Part shown: positions 1 to 11,412 of the stretch, piece after piece
Position numbering within the stretch: the stretch's first letter is position 1
Layout of the letters: each line of letters begins with the position of its first letter
Source: Hymenopus coronatus
Lineage: Eukaryota; Arthropoda; Insecta; Mantodea; Hymenopodidae
Length of the DNA: 64,000 nucleotides
Direction of reading: 5' to 3'
Assembly: GCA_030762935.1 (NCBI GenBank)
Contig: CM060893.1
Location: 7,484,001-7,548,000, forward strand
The notes under the pieces: model-generated
Databases searched by the model: none
Told to the model about the DNA's origin: nothing
The model's input: only the letters and a program-made list of their open reading frames with translations
Program-made: the position numbers and the translations under genes

Positions 1-542
1 TTGCTTCGGTCCATACAATAATCCCCTTACACGCCACGCATACCCTGTGAATTTCACTCTGTTTATACCCTTTGGTCCACAAATATCTCTGCTCTTCACT
101 CTAGACGACAGTAGCATGCATGGCATTCTTGTTGCGTAATTCACGCTTCTCTCGCTAGAGTTGCACATGAAACAAAACCTCCCTGTATAGTGAAAACTTC
201 AAACAATATCTGTGTGAAATTGCAATATTCCAGCTGCAATACCAATGCAGAAAAATTATTGTGCGTTACTTTTCGATCCGCTCTCGTAAATGGTAAACAT
301 CTGAGGCGATGAGTATAAGTTACGTGTCCCATAGGGTTCTGTGTTAGGTCAAATTTCTTTTATTTTCTCTTTGGCGCTGGAGAACCCTATTCAATTCCCG
401 TTGGGAGTATGAGAATCTTTCCGCCTTCAGGATTCTTCCTTGCTGCATCCGTATTTGGGTTGTATGTTCCTTTTACCTCTATTTCTCGCAAGAAACTGAT
501 AAATTACCGCGGTTCCATGATTTTCCATGACAATGATCGATG
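1..542. other. Unrecognised stretch, no gene seen
   Basis: I see no coding pattern, RNA gene or recognisable repeat here. Short open frames on both strands lack any domain or codon signal. The first recognisable HLE sequence starts at about 543. Confidence 0.5.
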
Positions 543-1154
543 CGTTCCTTTACATGACTTTCTCTATATCTCTGCAATAAGGGAGTACCTTAAGTTAAAC
601 TGAAGGTCAAAAGTTGGTTGCTATGTTGCTAAAGTTCCTTTGTTTGTATGCTCAGGAGTTAACAAATTCCTGTATGAGAAAAGTAAACGCTTTTTAAAGC
701 TGAAGCCAAACATAAGGAATACCTCAAAACCTATCGACTCCAAAAAAAAAAAAAAAAATGTATATGACATACTTTGGGTGCTGTAATGTGCTCTACATTT
801 TTTGTGTGTTAAGTTTTTGTCCATCTCTTACGGTTTAGCAGTTACGCAAAATTCCTCCAGAATAAAGTAGTCTTCAGAGGCTATTCCCAGAAAATTCGAG
901 ATATACGTATTATTTGTCAGGTAAATATCTTTAATATTTGACATTTTAATCAAAATCGTTAGAGCCATTTTTAAGAAAATCAAAAATTTCGAAAAATGTT
1001 CCATGTAAAGGGTAGTTTGGGGTGGGGGATTTTCTTGAAAGTCTTCGTGTCGCACCCTTATAAGATGCCAAACTTAAATACCAAGTTTGGTAGTTAATGG
1101 TCTTTTCGTTTTTGAGCTATGCTGTCCACAGACACACACATGGACCTTTTTGTA
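543..1154 (+). mobile_element. HLE copy, both ends damaged
   Basis: The copy starts with a degenerate 5' motif (CATGACTTTCTCTATATC), lacks about 80 bp just inside that end, and then follows the family to the short CA tract and GGACCTTTTTGT. It stops there, where the next copy begins in an A run. The 3' hairpin is missing. Confidence 0.8.
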
Positions 1155-1158
1155 AAAA

Positions 1159-2002
1159 TCTGATGTGTTCCATTCTCATGACTTTCTCTACTTCTGTGTA
1201 ACAGATTATTGTTAATAAGCTTATTCCTCTATTTATTTCAAGCTAGTCGAGAAAAAATTACCAGAAATAGTCTTATTACTAGCTTCCTTGTAAGTAGGAG
1301 CGAAATGAGGGAGTAGCATAGATTAAAGTGATAGTCAAAAGCTGGTTGCTATGTGACTGAAGTTCCTTTGTTTGTATGGACACGAATTGACAAATCCCTG
1401 CGTGAGAACAGTATAAGTTTTTCAAAGCTGAAACCAAAAACAAGGAATATCTAAAAAATGATGAACTCCTCGAAAAAAAATCATATAACATAAATTGTGT
1501 GTTTTAATGCGCTCTAAATTTTTATTGTGGTAAGTTTTTGTCCATTTCTTACGATTTAGCAGTTATGCAAAATTCCTCCAGAATAAAGTAGTCTTCAGAG
1601 GCTATTTCCAGAAAATTCAAGATATACATATTATTTGTCATATCTTTAATATACGATATTTTAATCAAAACAAAGTTAGAGCCATTATTGAGAAAATAAA
1701 CATTTTCGAAAAAAGTTTGATGTAAAGGGTAGTTGCGGGTGGGGGGATTTTCTTGCAAATCTTCGTGTCGCATACTTGGAAGATACCAAACTCAAATACC
1801 AAGTTTGGTATTTAACGGTCTTTTCATTTTTGAGCTATGCTGCCCACAGACACACACACACACGGATCTTTTTCTGAAAATACTTTTTTTGGATACAGGG
1901 GACCCTAAAGCATATATTTCCGGTGAAATCTCGGTATCGAATGTTTTGGTGGAGTGCAATACCTTCTCTATACACTATGTACATAGTTTGTATAGAGAAA
2001 GT
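1159..2002 (+). mobile_element. HLE copy, complete
   Basis: It has the full 5' end (TCTGATGTGTTCC), body, (CA)n tract at about 1847-1862 and 3' hairpin (ACTATGTACATAGT core, ending TAGAGAAAGT). It lies between A runs: the left run is at the truncated end of the previous copy and the right one leads into an inverted HLE fragment. It is about 844 bp long, the family's normal size. Confidence 0.9.
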
Positions 2003-2007
2003 AAAAA

Positions 2008-2060
2008 GCATTTTTAGAAAAGGTCCGCGTGTGTGTATGTGTGTGTGTGTAGAGTGTGTG
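2008..2060 (-). mobile_element. HLE fragment, inverted
   Basis: The sequence GCATTTTTAGAAAAGGTCC followed by a GT-rich tract matches the inner 3' part of HLE on the minus strand. It begins exactly at the A/T run that is used repeatedly as a junction in this window. Confidence 0.7.
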
Positions 2061-2070
2061 AGAGAGAGAG

Positions 2071-2140
2071 CACACGCCCAATATATAATGGGACGCTGAG
2101 AACCACAGAAGTTAAAGTGCGTCCATAAATAAAACTCCAT
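2071..2140 (+). mobile_element. SINE-A 3' tail fragment
   Basis: This matches the 3' part of the SINE-A copies at 35.2 kb and 62.4 kb: CGCCCAAT..AATGGGAC, then GAGAACCACAG, then GCGTCCATAAATAA. The tRNA-like head is absent. Confidence 0.7.
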
Positions 2141-2543
2141 GCCATTTCAATTACCGTTGTGCAACAATTCATCAGCATCATTATCCGTTTAATTTTCTCT
2201 CAAGATACACAGATTACAATGCTCTACGGCATACATTCGTAACACCTCAAATGTGAATCGTCTCCGATTGGCACATAAACAGGTTTTATATTGTGTAAAA
2301 CTTCACTCCACATCACAAGATGTTATTGGAGCAAGACGAAAATAGGGCACATCATCGACTAATAAGATACTCCATCAACAACGCGGTTGCAACGCCTCGT
2401 AGCACATTTCGTATTTTTCGCATTATTGAAGATCGGACACTTGTCTTCACTTCCTTTTTCACGCGGTGTCCGGGTCTCTAATTAATTACTTGCGCAAGTT
2501 CATCGACAGCTTTCAGAGTTCGAGGCTTTTCAACGTTGATGTT
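2141..2543. other. Unrecognised stretch
   Basis: No gene or known repeat is recognised. The stretch lies between the SINE-A tail and SINE-B and shows no long open frame. Confidence 0.5.
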
Positions 2544-2807
2544 TCCAAATATGTTTTTTTGGTAGCTTAACGTCCTTTAACCTGGTTGGTCATATCGGAC
2601 GATGAATGAAATTGGTGAAATGATGCTCAAATGATCTCAGGGTTCATGGAGCTTCAAGTTACTCGACATTCATCTTTTCAGGATAGGGGAAAACCCTGAA
2701 AAAACCTTATCCGGGCAACTTACCCTAAGCGAGATTCGAACTCGCGACCCATTGAATGCAAAGCAGACACGCTACCACCACACTACCCAGGCGGGCTCCA
2801 AATATGT
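2544..2807 (-). mobile_element. SINE-B, tRNA-derived, with 11-bp target duplication
   Basis: This is a short retroposon on the minus strand. Its head is tRNA-like: a box B matching GAGTTCGAATCTC on the minus strand at about 2732-2745 and a box A-like GGTAGTGTGGTGGTAGCG at about 2771-2788. The body contains GTCCGATATGACCAACCAGG (minus), shared with the copies at 35.9 and 41.6 kb. The direct repeat TCCAAATATGT occurs at 2544-2554 and 2797-2807, which is a target-site duplication typical of LINE-mobilised SINEs. Boxes A and B would form an internal Pol III promoter. A real tRNA gene is unlikely because no acceptor stem is evident. Confidence 0.85.
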
Positions 2808-3636
2808 GTTATTGCCATAGATATATCTGCAAAATTGTTCTGTGTGAATTGCAAATGACCAATCTTCATGCAATCCATTTGAAGCAATATATTTTACAAT
2901 CTTGATGGAAGAGCATGCACTATCATCAAAGGCATTAATTACCTGTAAAACAGAATTGTAATATACAGTATATTATTCTGCTGCGTCGAGCCACGTTCCC
3001 CAACGCGTTACTACAGCTTGTTTACATGCGACACGCGTAGTCGCTAATATAAACTGGTAGGTATACAACCGGTATTCGCTTTTGTCCGCTATCGGTCCCC
3101 AAGATGCTATCCCTAGTTACCGTGTGAGAAAACACCGCGCAGCACTTGGGAGTATTTGTTATCAGATTTTGTTTATCTGAAGATGGAAGCCGTACGCAAG
3201 CTGAGGAAACAGGCAACTTTTTATGCCCGTGAGTGTACAGGAAAGCATGTATTAGTTGGTATTATTGTTTGCTTACCTCGGTTGGAGTGCTGTGGCCCGT
3301 GAAGTTACCTGACATGGGACACACGATGATAATACCAGCTGATTCTCGCCAGTCCCTCTCAATGTCGCAGCATCAACGCCTTGGATACCAATTAACTGGA
3401 CAGTCCCTCTTCCCTCGTGCATACTGACAATTGAACAGCGAGACCCGCACGCTCCCCACCAGGTGGCGCTTCTCATACACTCTCAGACGTATAGCAGTCA
3501 CAATGCATACCCATAGCATTGTATAAACACTCCACAAAGGATCCATATTGAAAATTATATCTAATTTGCTAAACAAAGCATTGTATTCGATTTAAAAATT
3601 CGATATCAAAATTTTCCCAGCATTACATGTTGTAAA
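2808..3636. other. Unrecognised stretch
   Basis: Mixed-composition DNA with a somewhat higher GC part at about 2990-3500. Open frames are all short (under 70 codons) and overlap on both strands with no domain. I cannot assign any function. Confidence 0.5.
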
Positions 3637-3780
3637 AATCTGATGTGTACCATTCACATGACCTTTTATATCTCTGCAACAAATTATTCTTAGAAAGCTT
3701 ATACTTCTATTTACTTCAAGCTAATCAGAAATAGTCTTATTACTTGCTTCCTTGTAAGTAGAAGCGAAATAAGGAATTAG
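3637..3780 (+). mobile_element. HLE 5' fragment
   Basis: The first ~145 bp of the family, from TCTGATGTGTACC through AAGTAGAAGCGAAATAAGG, then the match is lost. The AT-rich 3781-4024 that follows is unrecognised. Confidence 0.8.
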
Positions 3781-4024
3781 AAAGAAATGTATCATATTTT
3801 TTAATGAAGCTTTAAAATTTTTTTTGAAATAGTGATTTTTTAAATTTAAAAAAATAATTAATCCATATACATAAAGTGTTTCGTAAGAATAAAGCCTATT
3901 TAGATGCAACTGTATGGTAAAATTTCAGCCCTTTGTGTTAACTATTTTCTGGGATAATGGAGCATTTATAAAGACAATTTTACTTCTCCAGAAATTGCTT
4001 TCAAACGTGACATTAAAAAAAAAA

Positions 4025-4935
4025 TCTGATGTGTCCCATTCACACGACTTTCTCTACATCTCTACATCAAATTACTGTTAAAAAGCTTATTCTTCTATTC
4101 ACTTAGAGCTGGTCGAGAAAACAATAGCAGAAATAGTTTATTACTTCCTTCCATGCAAGTAGAAGCAAAATAAGGGAGTACCATAGGTTAAAGTGATAGT
4201 CAAAAGCTGGTTGCTATGTCACTGAAGTTCCTTTGTTTGTATGGACACTAATTAGAAAATTCCTGTATGAGAAAAGTATGTTTTTCAAAGCTGAAACCAA
4301 TAACAAGGTATATCTATAAAAACGATCAACTCCACGAAAAAACATATATAACATAAACTGTGTGCTTTAATGTGCTCTACATTTTTTGTGTGGTAAGTTT
4401 TTGTCCATCTCTTACGGTTTAACAGTCATGTAAAATTCCGTAAACTTCGTCCGGAATAAAGTAGTCATCAGAGATTACTCCCAGAAAATTTAAGAGTTAC
4501 TATTTATTTGTCAGATAATATACCTTTCATATATGACATTTTAATCAAAAGTTTCGAAAAAGTTTCATATAAAGCGTAGTTTGGTATTTAACGGACTTGT
4601 CGTTTTTGAGAAATGCTGCCCACTGACACAGACACACAATCACAATTTTTAAAAATGCTTTTTTGGAATCAGGGGTACCCAAAAAATGTATTTCCGGTGA
4701 AATCTCGGTATCGAATTTTGGGGTGTAATACAATACTTCTCTATACACTATGTACATAGTATGTGTATAGAGAGAGAGAGAGAGAGAGAGAGAGTAAAGA
4801 AAAATACCTTCTGTATATACTATGCACATTCTACTCTTTGCTAGAGAAAATGAAATCTTGGTATCAAATGTTTGTGTGGAATACAATACCTTCTCTATCT
4901 ATGTACATTCTACATGCATGCTATAGAAAGAAAGA
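4025..4935 (+). mobile_element. HLE copy with extra tandem 3' ends
   Basis: A normal 5' end and body lead to a hairpin at about 4737-4796 whose 3' arm contains an expanded (GA)n run. Two further 3'-end modules follow in the same orientation: one at about 4804-4850 (CTTCTGTATATACTATGCACAT...CTAGAGAAAATG) and one at about 4851-4935 with its own AAATCTTGGTATC lead-in and imperfect hairpin. The element therefore carries three successive 3' terminal units. Confidence 0.75.
4769..4794. repeat. (GA)n microsatellite in an HLE hairpin
   Basis: Thirteen or so GA dinucleotides replace the normal TAGAGAAAGT arm of the 3' hairpin, presumably expanded from the AGAGA inside it. Confidence 0.9.
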
Positions 4936-4939
4936 GAAT

Positions 4940-5420
4940 AATTCATAAAAATACATATTATAAGTTAAAAAGTTTCTTCTAGTTTTCCAAAAGTTTTCCT
5001 GGCTATAAATTAAGTGAAAAGAGCTTTTCTTCTGGAGATTAAAAGGCCAGCGTTTTCCCCTTGGTGACAGCAACTTGCAGAACTAAGTGACGTAATATAT
5101 AACAACTGAAAACGTAATGTTACCAGGAAACGACTGTCGTATGTTTTGCAGAACTTGTATCCATTAGTGTAAGATATTGTGACCATTACTGTAATGCAAT
5201 GCCAGTTTTCCAGGGATGCCAACATCAGAATACTGTGCATTAATTACGTTCCCATATGAGACATGTAATTTAAAGGACGTTGGGTGTGGTGATTCGCTGT
5301 AGTGTGCCACAGCAGGCCTTGATGATAACAGATTTCATAATTTGATGGACACACCTGGACTATCTGACTCGAAATAGCTTCACTCGGTGACCTTTCAGTA
5401 AACAAATCACTAACTCTTAT
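4940..5420. other. Unrecognised stretch
   Basis: No coding or repeat signal is recognised between the extended HLE copy and the next inverted copy. Confidence 0.5.
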
Positions 5421-6227
5421 TTTCTTTACATGTATGTAGTGTATAGGGAAGGTACTGTGACCCACCAAAAAATTCCGTACCGAGATTTCATATCAAATAC
5501 GTTTTAGGGTCCTGTGTATAAAAAAAAAACATTTTAGAAAAAGGTCCGCGTGTATGAGTGTCTGAATACGATAACTCAAAAATGAAAAGTCGGTAAAATA
5601 CCAAACTTGGAATTTAAGTTCAGGATCTTCCAGGGATGTGACATAAAAATCCCCCCTACCTCAAACTACCCTTTACATGGAACTTTTTTTTCGAAAATGT
5701 TGATTGTCCTAAAAATGGCTCTAATGATTTTGATTGAAATATCGTGTATTAAAGATGTTTACCTGACAAATAAAACGTATATCTTGAAATTTCTGGGAAT
5801 AACCTCTGAACACAAATTTATTCCGGATAAATTTTACGGAATTTCGCATAACTGCTAAACCGTAAGAGATGAACAAAAACTTACTACACATAAAATGTAG
5901 AGCACTTTAAAACACACAATTTATGTCCTATACATTTCTTTCGTGTTGTTGATCTTTTGGAGATATCACTTTTTTGGTTTCAACTTTAAAAACTTATACT
6001 TTTCTCATGCAGGAATTTGCCAACTCCTGTCCATACAAACTAAGGAACTTCAGTCACACAGCAACCAGCTTTTGACTTCACTTTAACCTATAGTACTCCC
6101 TTATTTCGCTTCTACTAACAAGGAAGTAATAAGACTATTTCTGCTAATTTTTTCTCGATTAGATGAACTAAATAGAATAATTTGTTGCAGAGATGTAGAC
6201 AATGTCATGTGACTGGAACACATCAGA
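5421..6227 (-). mobile_element. HLE copy, near complete
   Basis: It reads from a damaged 3' hairpin (ATGTAGTGTATAGGGAAGG) on the left to an intact 5' end ...CACATCAGA on the right. The sequence immediately after it (TTTATTTGGATACAGGGG) is the inner 3' part of a plus-strand HLE, so it appears inserted at the internal T run of another copy. Confidence 0.85.
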
Positions 6228-6230
6228 TTT

Positions 6231-6345
6231 ATTTGGATACAGGGGACCTTAAAACATATATTGCCAGTGAAATCTCGGTATCGAATTTTTCGGCTGAGTG
6301 CAATACCTCTCTATACACTATGTACTTAGTACGTGTAGAGAAAGT
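6231..6345 (+). mobile_element. HLE 3' end fragment (resumed host copy)
   Basis: GGATACAGGGGACC through the hairpin ACTATGTACTTAGT and GTGTAGAGAAAGT. It begins exactly where a plus-strand HLE would resume after an insertion in its TGCTTTTTT run. The matching left half is not present upstream of 5421. Confidence 0.75.
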
Positions 6346-6352
6346 AAAAAAA

Positions 6353-7136
6353 TCTGATGTGTTACACTCACATGACTTTCTCTACATCTCTGAAACACAT
6401 TATTCTTAAAAAGCATATACTTCTATTTACTTCATGCTAATCTAGAAAAAATTAGTAGAAATAGCCATATTACTTGCTTCCTTGTAAGTAGACGCGAAAT
6501 AAGGGAGTACCATAGGTTAAAGTGATAGTCAAAAGCTGGTTGCTATTTGACTGAAGTTTCTTTGTTTTTATCGACGGCAGTTAGCAGAAACCAAAAATAA
6601 GGAATGTCTCAAAAACGACAAACTCCAAGAAAAAAAACTTATATAACATAAATTGTGTGTTTTAACGTCCTCTACATTTTTTGTGTAGTAAGTTTTTGTC
6701 CATTTCTTACGGTTTAGCAGTTATTCAAAATTCCGTAAAATTAATCCAGAATAAACTACTCTTTAGAGGCTATTCCCAGAAAATTCAAGATTTACATTTA
6801 ATTTGTCAGGTAAATCGTTAGAGCCATTTTTTAGAAAATCAAAATTTTCTAAAAAAGTTCTATGTAAAGGGTAGTTGGGTGTGGGGGGATTTTTTCTCAA
6901 AATCTTCGTGTCGCATCCCTGGAGGATACTAAACTTAAATACCAAGTATTCTACCTAATTTTCGTTTTTGAGTTATCGTGTTCACGGACACACACGGATC
7001 TTTTTCCGAAAATGTCTTTTTTTTTAGATTAAGGGGACCCTAAAACATATATTTCCAGTGAAATCTCGGTATCGAATTTTTGGGTGGAGTGCAATACTTT
7101 CTCTATACACTATGTAGATAGTACTTTAGAGAAAGT
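6353..7136 (+). mobile_element. HLE copy, complete ends, internal deletions
   Basis: Joined head-to-tail to the preceding 3' end by a run of seven A's. The 5' end TCTGATGTGTTACAC and the 3' hairpin (ACTATGTAGATAGTAC) are both present. Parts of the interior are shortened. Confidence 0.88.
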
Positions 7137-7518
7137 AAAACAAGGAGAAAATTTCTTAACGTTAAACTTTACGTACCTCGAACATTAATTACAGAAAAAG
7201 ATGGCACATGGCAGCGCTGCGCTGAAAAGGGTTAAACTCGTCTGAGAAGTCTGGAGTGAGGAATTCTTGCTTTAGTTGAAAAACGTTAATCTGGTTCTGC
7301 AGCGTTAAGCGTTGTACTGCTACAGAAAGGTACCGCCCAAGGCACATGTGGCGAAAGGCACTCAAAGGAACTACGATCCGGAAGAGATGGGAGAATCAGC
7401 ACTTGCTGCTCCGAACACCAGAGGGCAGAGCAGCTGGTCTTACCTCTGAAGGTAGGTGTCTATTGTAATAGTTTTCTGCTCGTCGCTCTAAGAATATCTG
7501 TGTTTTTGTAGTGGTTTT
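7137..7518. other. Unrecognised stretch, somewhat GC-richer
   Basis: No gene recognised. It differs in composition from the flanking HLE copies and may be the original host DNA. Confidence 0.45.
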
Positions 7519-7964
7519 ACTTTCTCTACACATAGTGTATAAAGAAGGTATTGCATTCCAGCCAAAAATTCGATACCGAGATCTCACCAAACAACGCATT
7601 TTTGGAAAAAGGTGCGTGTGTGTGTCTGTGAACAGCATAGCTCAAAAACGAAAAGACCGTTGAATACCAAACTTAATACTTAAATTTGCTATCTTCCAAT
7701 GCTGCGACACTGGGATTTTTCGAAAATTTTTATTTTCTCAAAAAAAGGCTCTAACAATTCTGATGAAAATATTGTATATGAAAGATATTTACCTGAAAAT
7801 AAAATGTATACTTGATGTTTGTGGGAAAGGCCTCTGAAGACCTCTTTATTCTGGATGATTTTTGGAGAAATTTTGTATTACGGCTAAAGTGTAACAGATA
7901 AATAAAAATTTACTCCACAAGAAATGTAGATTTCGTTAAAACACATAATTTATGCCATATACGT
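7519..7964 (-). mobile_element. HLE copy, 5' half missing
   Basis: The 3' hairpin, GT tract and body are present up to the segment corresponding to TATGCCATATACG. A second minus-strand copy starts there in a T run, so the 5' part is lost. Confidence 0.85.
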
Positions 7965-7968
7965 TTTT

Positions 7969-8620
7969 ACTTTCTCTACTCGTACTATATACATAGTATA
8001 TAGAGAAGGTATTGCATTCCAGGCAAAAATTCGATACCGAGATTTCACTGGAAATACATGTTTTGAAACCCCCTGAATCCAAAAAAAGCATTTTTGAGAG
8101 GTGTCCATGTGTGTGTGTGTGTCTGTATCTTCCAAGGATGCGACACGAAGATTTTCAAGAAAATCCCCCCACTCCAACTACCCTTTACAAGGAATTTTTT
8201 TCTCAAAGATGGCTGTACAGATTTTGAGTAAAATAGTATATATTAAAGATATTTTCCTGACAAATAAAATGTATATCTTGAATTTTCTGGGAATAGCATC
8301 TGAAGACTACTTTATTCTGGATGAATTTTACGGAATTTCGCATAACTGCTAAACTGTAAAAGATGGACAAAAACTTACGACATAAAAAATGTAGAGCACA
8401 TTAAAACACACAATTTATGTTAAATACATTTTTTCCGTGGAGTTGATCGTTTTTGAGATATTCCTTGTTTTTATTTTCGCTTCTACTTTTAAGGAAGCAA
8501 GTAATAAGACTATTCCTGCTAATTTTTCTCGATTAGCATGAAGTAAATAGAAGCATAAGATTTTTAACAATAATTTGTTGCAGAGAGGTAGAGAAAGTCA
8601 TGTGAATGGAACATATCAGA
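7969..8620 (-). mobile_element. HLE copy, complete ends, internal deletion
   Basis: Hairpin CTATATACATAGTATATAG at the left and 5' end ...CATATCAGA at the right. About 75 bp are missing between the GT tract (about 8107-8124) and TATCTTCCAAGGATGCGAC. Confidence 0.88.
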
Positions 8621-9201
8621 TTTTTATTTCGTAAAGAAGACTTAAAAACAAGTGAATGTGGGTGGAGAATGCCATTAATACTTGCACATCAGACAGACGA
8701 GGGTGGTATCTGGTGCACACGATATTCTGTTGGCATGACTGCGTCGCCTTAATTTCATTCCAGTTAAACAATAAACACGGTTTATCGCCAGTAAACCTGT
8801 TTAATTAAATCTGCTCAACGGGAAATAGTTCACTTTCGCCAGCTATTCGTGTTTTGTTTCTGCAAACAATAGCGCCGAGTTTTGATCGAAACACAACCTT
8901 TCAGCTTGTAAATGACGTAATTTTATTGAACTTTAATCCGCTAATGTCAGACTGTATAACAAACAGATGTAATTATAAAACGTGTTGACAGATGTCACTG
9001 CTTGTTGCAGCGATATACGGCCCTGGCGACGTCGATTCGCAATATTGGTTTTAATCTTCATTTAATATCCTTTCGCTCAAAGACTGAAATATCGTTGCTC
9101 TTTTGTTTGTTTACGCGACAAAGCGCCGAGCACAAACACTTTGACAACGGCTTGAGTTTGCTAGAAAGCCCAACATGCACTGCAATATATCATTGCTTTT
9201 T
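8621..9201. other. Unrecognised stretch
   Basis: No recognisable repeat, no RNA gene and only short unsupported open frames. Probably old host intergenic DNA. Confidence 0.45.
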
Positions 9202-10019
9202 ACATTCTCTATACATACTATGTGCATAGTGTATAGAGAAGGTATTGCACTCCACCCAAAATTCGTTACCGAGATTTCACCGGAAATATATGTCTTAGGG
9301 TCCCTTATATTCATAAAAAGCATTTTCAGAAAAAGGTCCGTGTGTGTGTTGGTAAAATACCAAACTTGTTATTTAGGTTTAATATCTTCCAGGGATGTGA
9401 CACGAAGATTTTGAGAAAAATCCTCCCACCCCCAATACCGTTTACATGGACTTTTTTTCGAAAGTTTTGATTTTTTTAAAAATGGCTCTAACCATTTTGG
9501 TTAAAATAGCGCATATTAAAGCTATTTAGCTGACAAATAAAATTTATATTTCGAATTTTCTGGGAATAGCCTCTGAAGACTACTTTATTCTAGATGAACT
9601 TTACGGAATTTTGCATAACTGCTAAACCGTAAGAGATTGCCAAAAACTTATCACACAACAAATATAGAGCACGTTAAAACTCACAATTTATGTTAGTACA
9701 TTTTTTTCCTGGGGTTGATTGTTTTTTTTAGATATTCCTTGTTTTTGATTTCAGCTATGAAAAACATAATTTTCTCATACAGGAATTTGTCACCTCCTGT
9801 CCATACAAACAAAGGAACATCAGTCACATAGCAACCAGCTTTTGGCTTCACTTTAACCTATGGTACTCCCTTATTTTGCTTCTACTTAACAAGGACGTAA
9901 GTAAATAGACTATTTCTGCTATTTTTTCTGATTAGCATGAAGTAAATAGAAGCATAAGCTTTTTAACAATATTTTGTTGCAGGGATATAGAGAAAGTCAT
10001 ATGAATGGTACACGTCAGA
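9202..10019 (-). mobile_element. HLE copy, complete
   Basis: Left hairpin (TACTATGTGCATAGTGTA), short GT tract at about 9340-9350, full body, and right end ...CACGTCAGA. Confidence 0.9.
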
Positions 10020-10222
10020 TTTTCTACATCGTATCTAGAAGATAAAAGTATTGCATTCTACCCAAAAATTCGACACGTTTTTAGACTCACTGAAAAAAGA
10101 TAAACATATTTTTCTTAATTTCTCTATCACGTATGTACAATGTACATAATAGACAAAAATTTGATACCTATATTTCACCGGAAGTACACGTTTTGAAGAC
10201 TCCTGAATGAAAAATATTCGAT
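10020..10222 (-). mobile_element. Two stacked HLE 3'-end fragments
   Basis: Two minus-strand 3' terminal pieces follow each other: one at about 10026-10085 (AAGTATTGCATTCTACCC..) and one at about 10117-10222 (TTTCTCTATCACGTATGTACAA..). Each keeps only the hairpin-proximal ~60-100 bp. Confidence 0.65.
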
Positions 10223-10223
10223 G

Positions 10224-10898
10224 TTCCATTCACAGGAGTTTCTCTACATATCTGTTATAAATTATTGTAAATGAACATATTCTTCTATCTACTTATTACT
10301 TAGTTCCTTATAAGTAGAAGGGAAATAAGTGAATACACTAGGCTAAACCAACAGTCAAATGTTTTAAAATGTGGTTGCTATGGGACTGAAAACCGTTTCT
10401 TTTAATGGCCAAGAGTGACAAGTTCCCGTATGAGAAAAGTTTAAACTGAAATCAATAACAAAAACGATCAAATCCACAAAAAATTGTATACATCATATAT
10501 TGTGTGTTTTAATGTGCTCTACATTTTTTGTGTGGCAAGTTTTTGTCAATTTCTTACGGTTTAGCAGTTATGCAAAATTCCCTAAAATTCACCCAAAAGA
10601 AAGTAGCTTTCAGAGGCTATTTCCAGAAATTAAACATATACATTTTATTTTTCTGGTAAATATCTTTAATATACGATATTTTAATCAAAATCTTTGGAGC
10701 CACTGTTGGGAAAATTAAAATTTTCAATTTTTTTTTTCATGTAAAGCGTAGTTTGGTGTGGCAGAATTTTTTTAAAAATCTTCGTATCGCTTCCGTGGAA
10801 GATACTAAACTTAAATGCCAAGTTTAATATTTTAGCGACTTTTCGTTTTTGAGCTATGCTGTCCAAAGACACACGCATTGACCTTTTTCTAAAAATGC
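10224..10898 (+). mobile_element. HLE copy, 3' end missing
   Basis: A degenerate 5' end (GATGTTCCATTCACAGGAG) and body run to GACCTTTTTCTAAAAATGCTTT. There the T run passes directly into the hairpin of an opposite-strand copy, so the two face each other. Confidence 0.85.
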
Positions 10899-10903
10899 TT
10901 TTT

Positions 10904-11407
10904 TACTTTCTCTATACGTACTATGTGCATAGTGTATAGAGAAGGTACTGTATTGCACCCAAAATTAGATTTCACCGGAAATACATGTTTTGGGTCCCAC
11001 TGAATCCAAAAAATGCATTTTTGGAAAGATGTCCATGTGAGTGCGCGTGAACAGGATAGCTCAAAAACGAAAAGACCGTTGAATACCAAACTTGGTATTT
11101 AAGTTTGGTATCTTCCAAGGATGCCTCACAAAAGATTTTCAAGAAAAATCTTTCCCCAACTACCCTTTACATGGATTTTTTTCGAAAATTTTAATTTTCT
11201 TAATAATGCATCTAACGATTTTGTTTAAAATGTCAGATATTAAAGATATTTATAAATGTATAGCTTGAATTTTCTGGGAATAGCCTCTGAAGACCACTTT
11301 ATTCTGGATGAATTTTGCATAACCACTAAACCATAAGAGATGGTCAAAAACTTACCATACAAAAAATGTACAGTATTTTAAAACACACAATTTATATTAT
11401 ATACATT
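10904..11407 (-). mobile_element. HLE copy, 5' half missing
   Basis: Intact hairpin TACTATGTGCATAGTGTA, then the body to the TTATATTATATAC segment. It is cut off at a T run where the next minus-strand copy begins. Confidence 0.85.
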
Positions 11408-11412
11408 TTTTT

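Noticed and set aside
2732..2790. Apparent tRNA gene on the minus strand (box A and box B present); same for 34992, 53375, 62190, 41584 and 39000
   Set aside because: No 7-bp acceptor stem or full cloverleaf is apparent. The heads are followed by shared SINE bodies, and several have target duplications.
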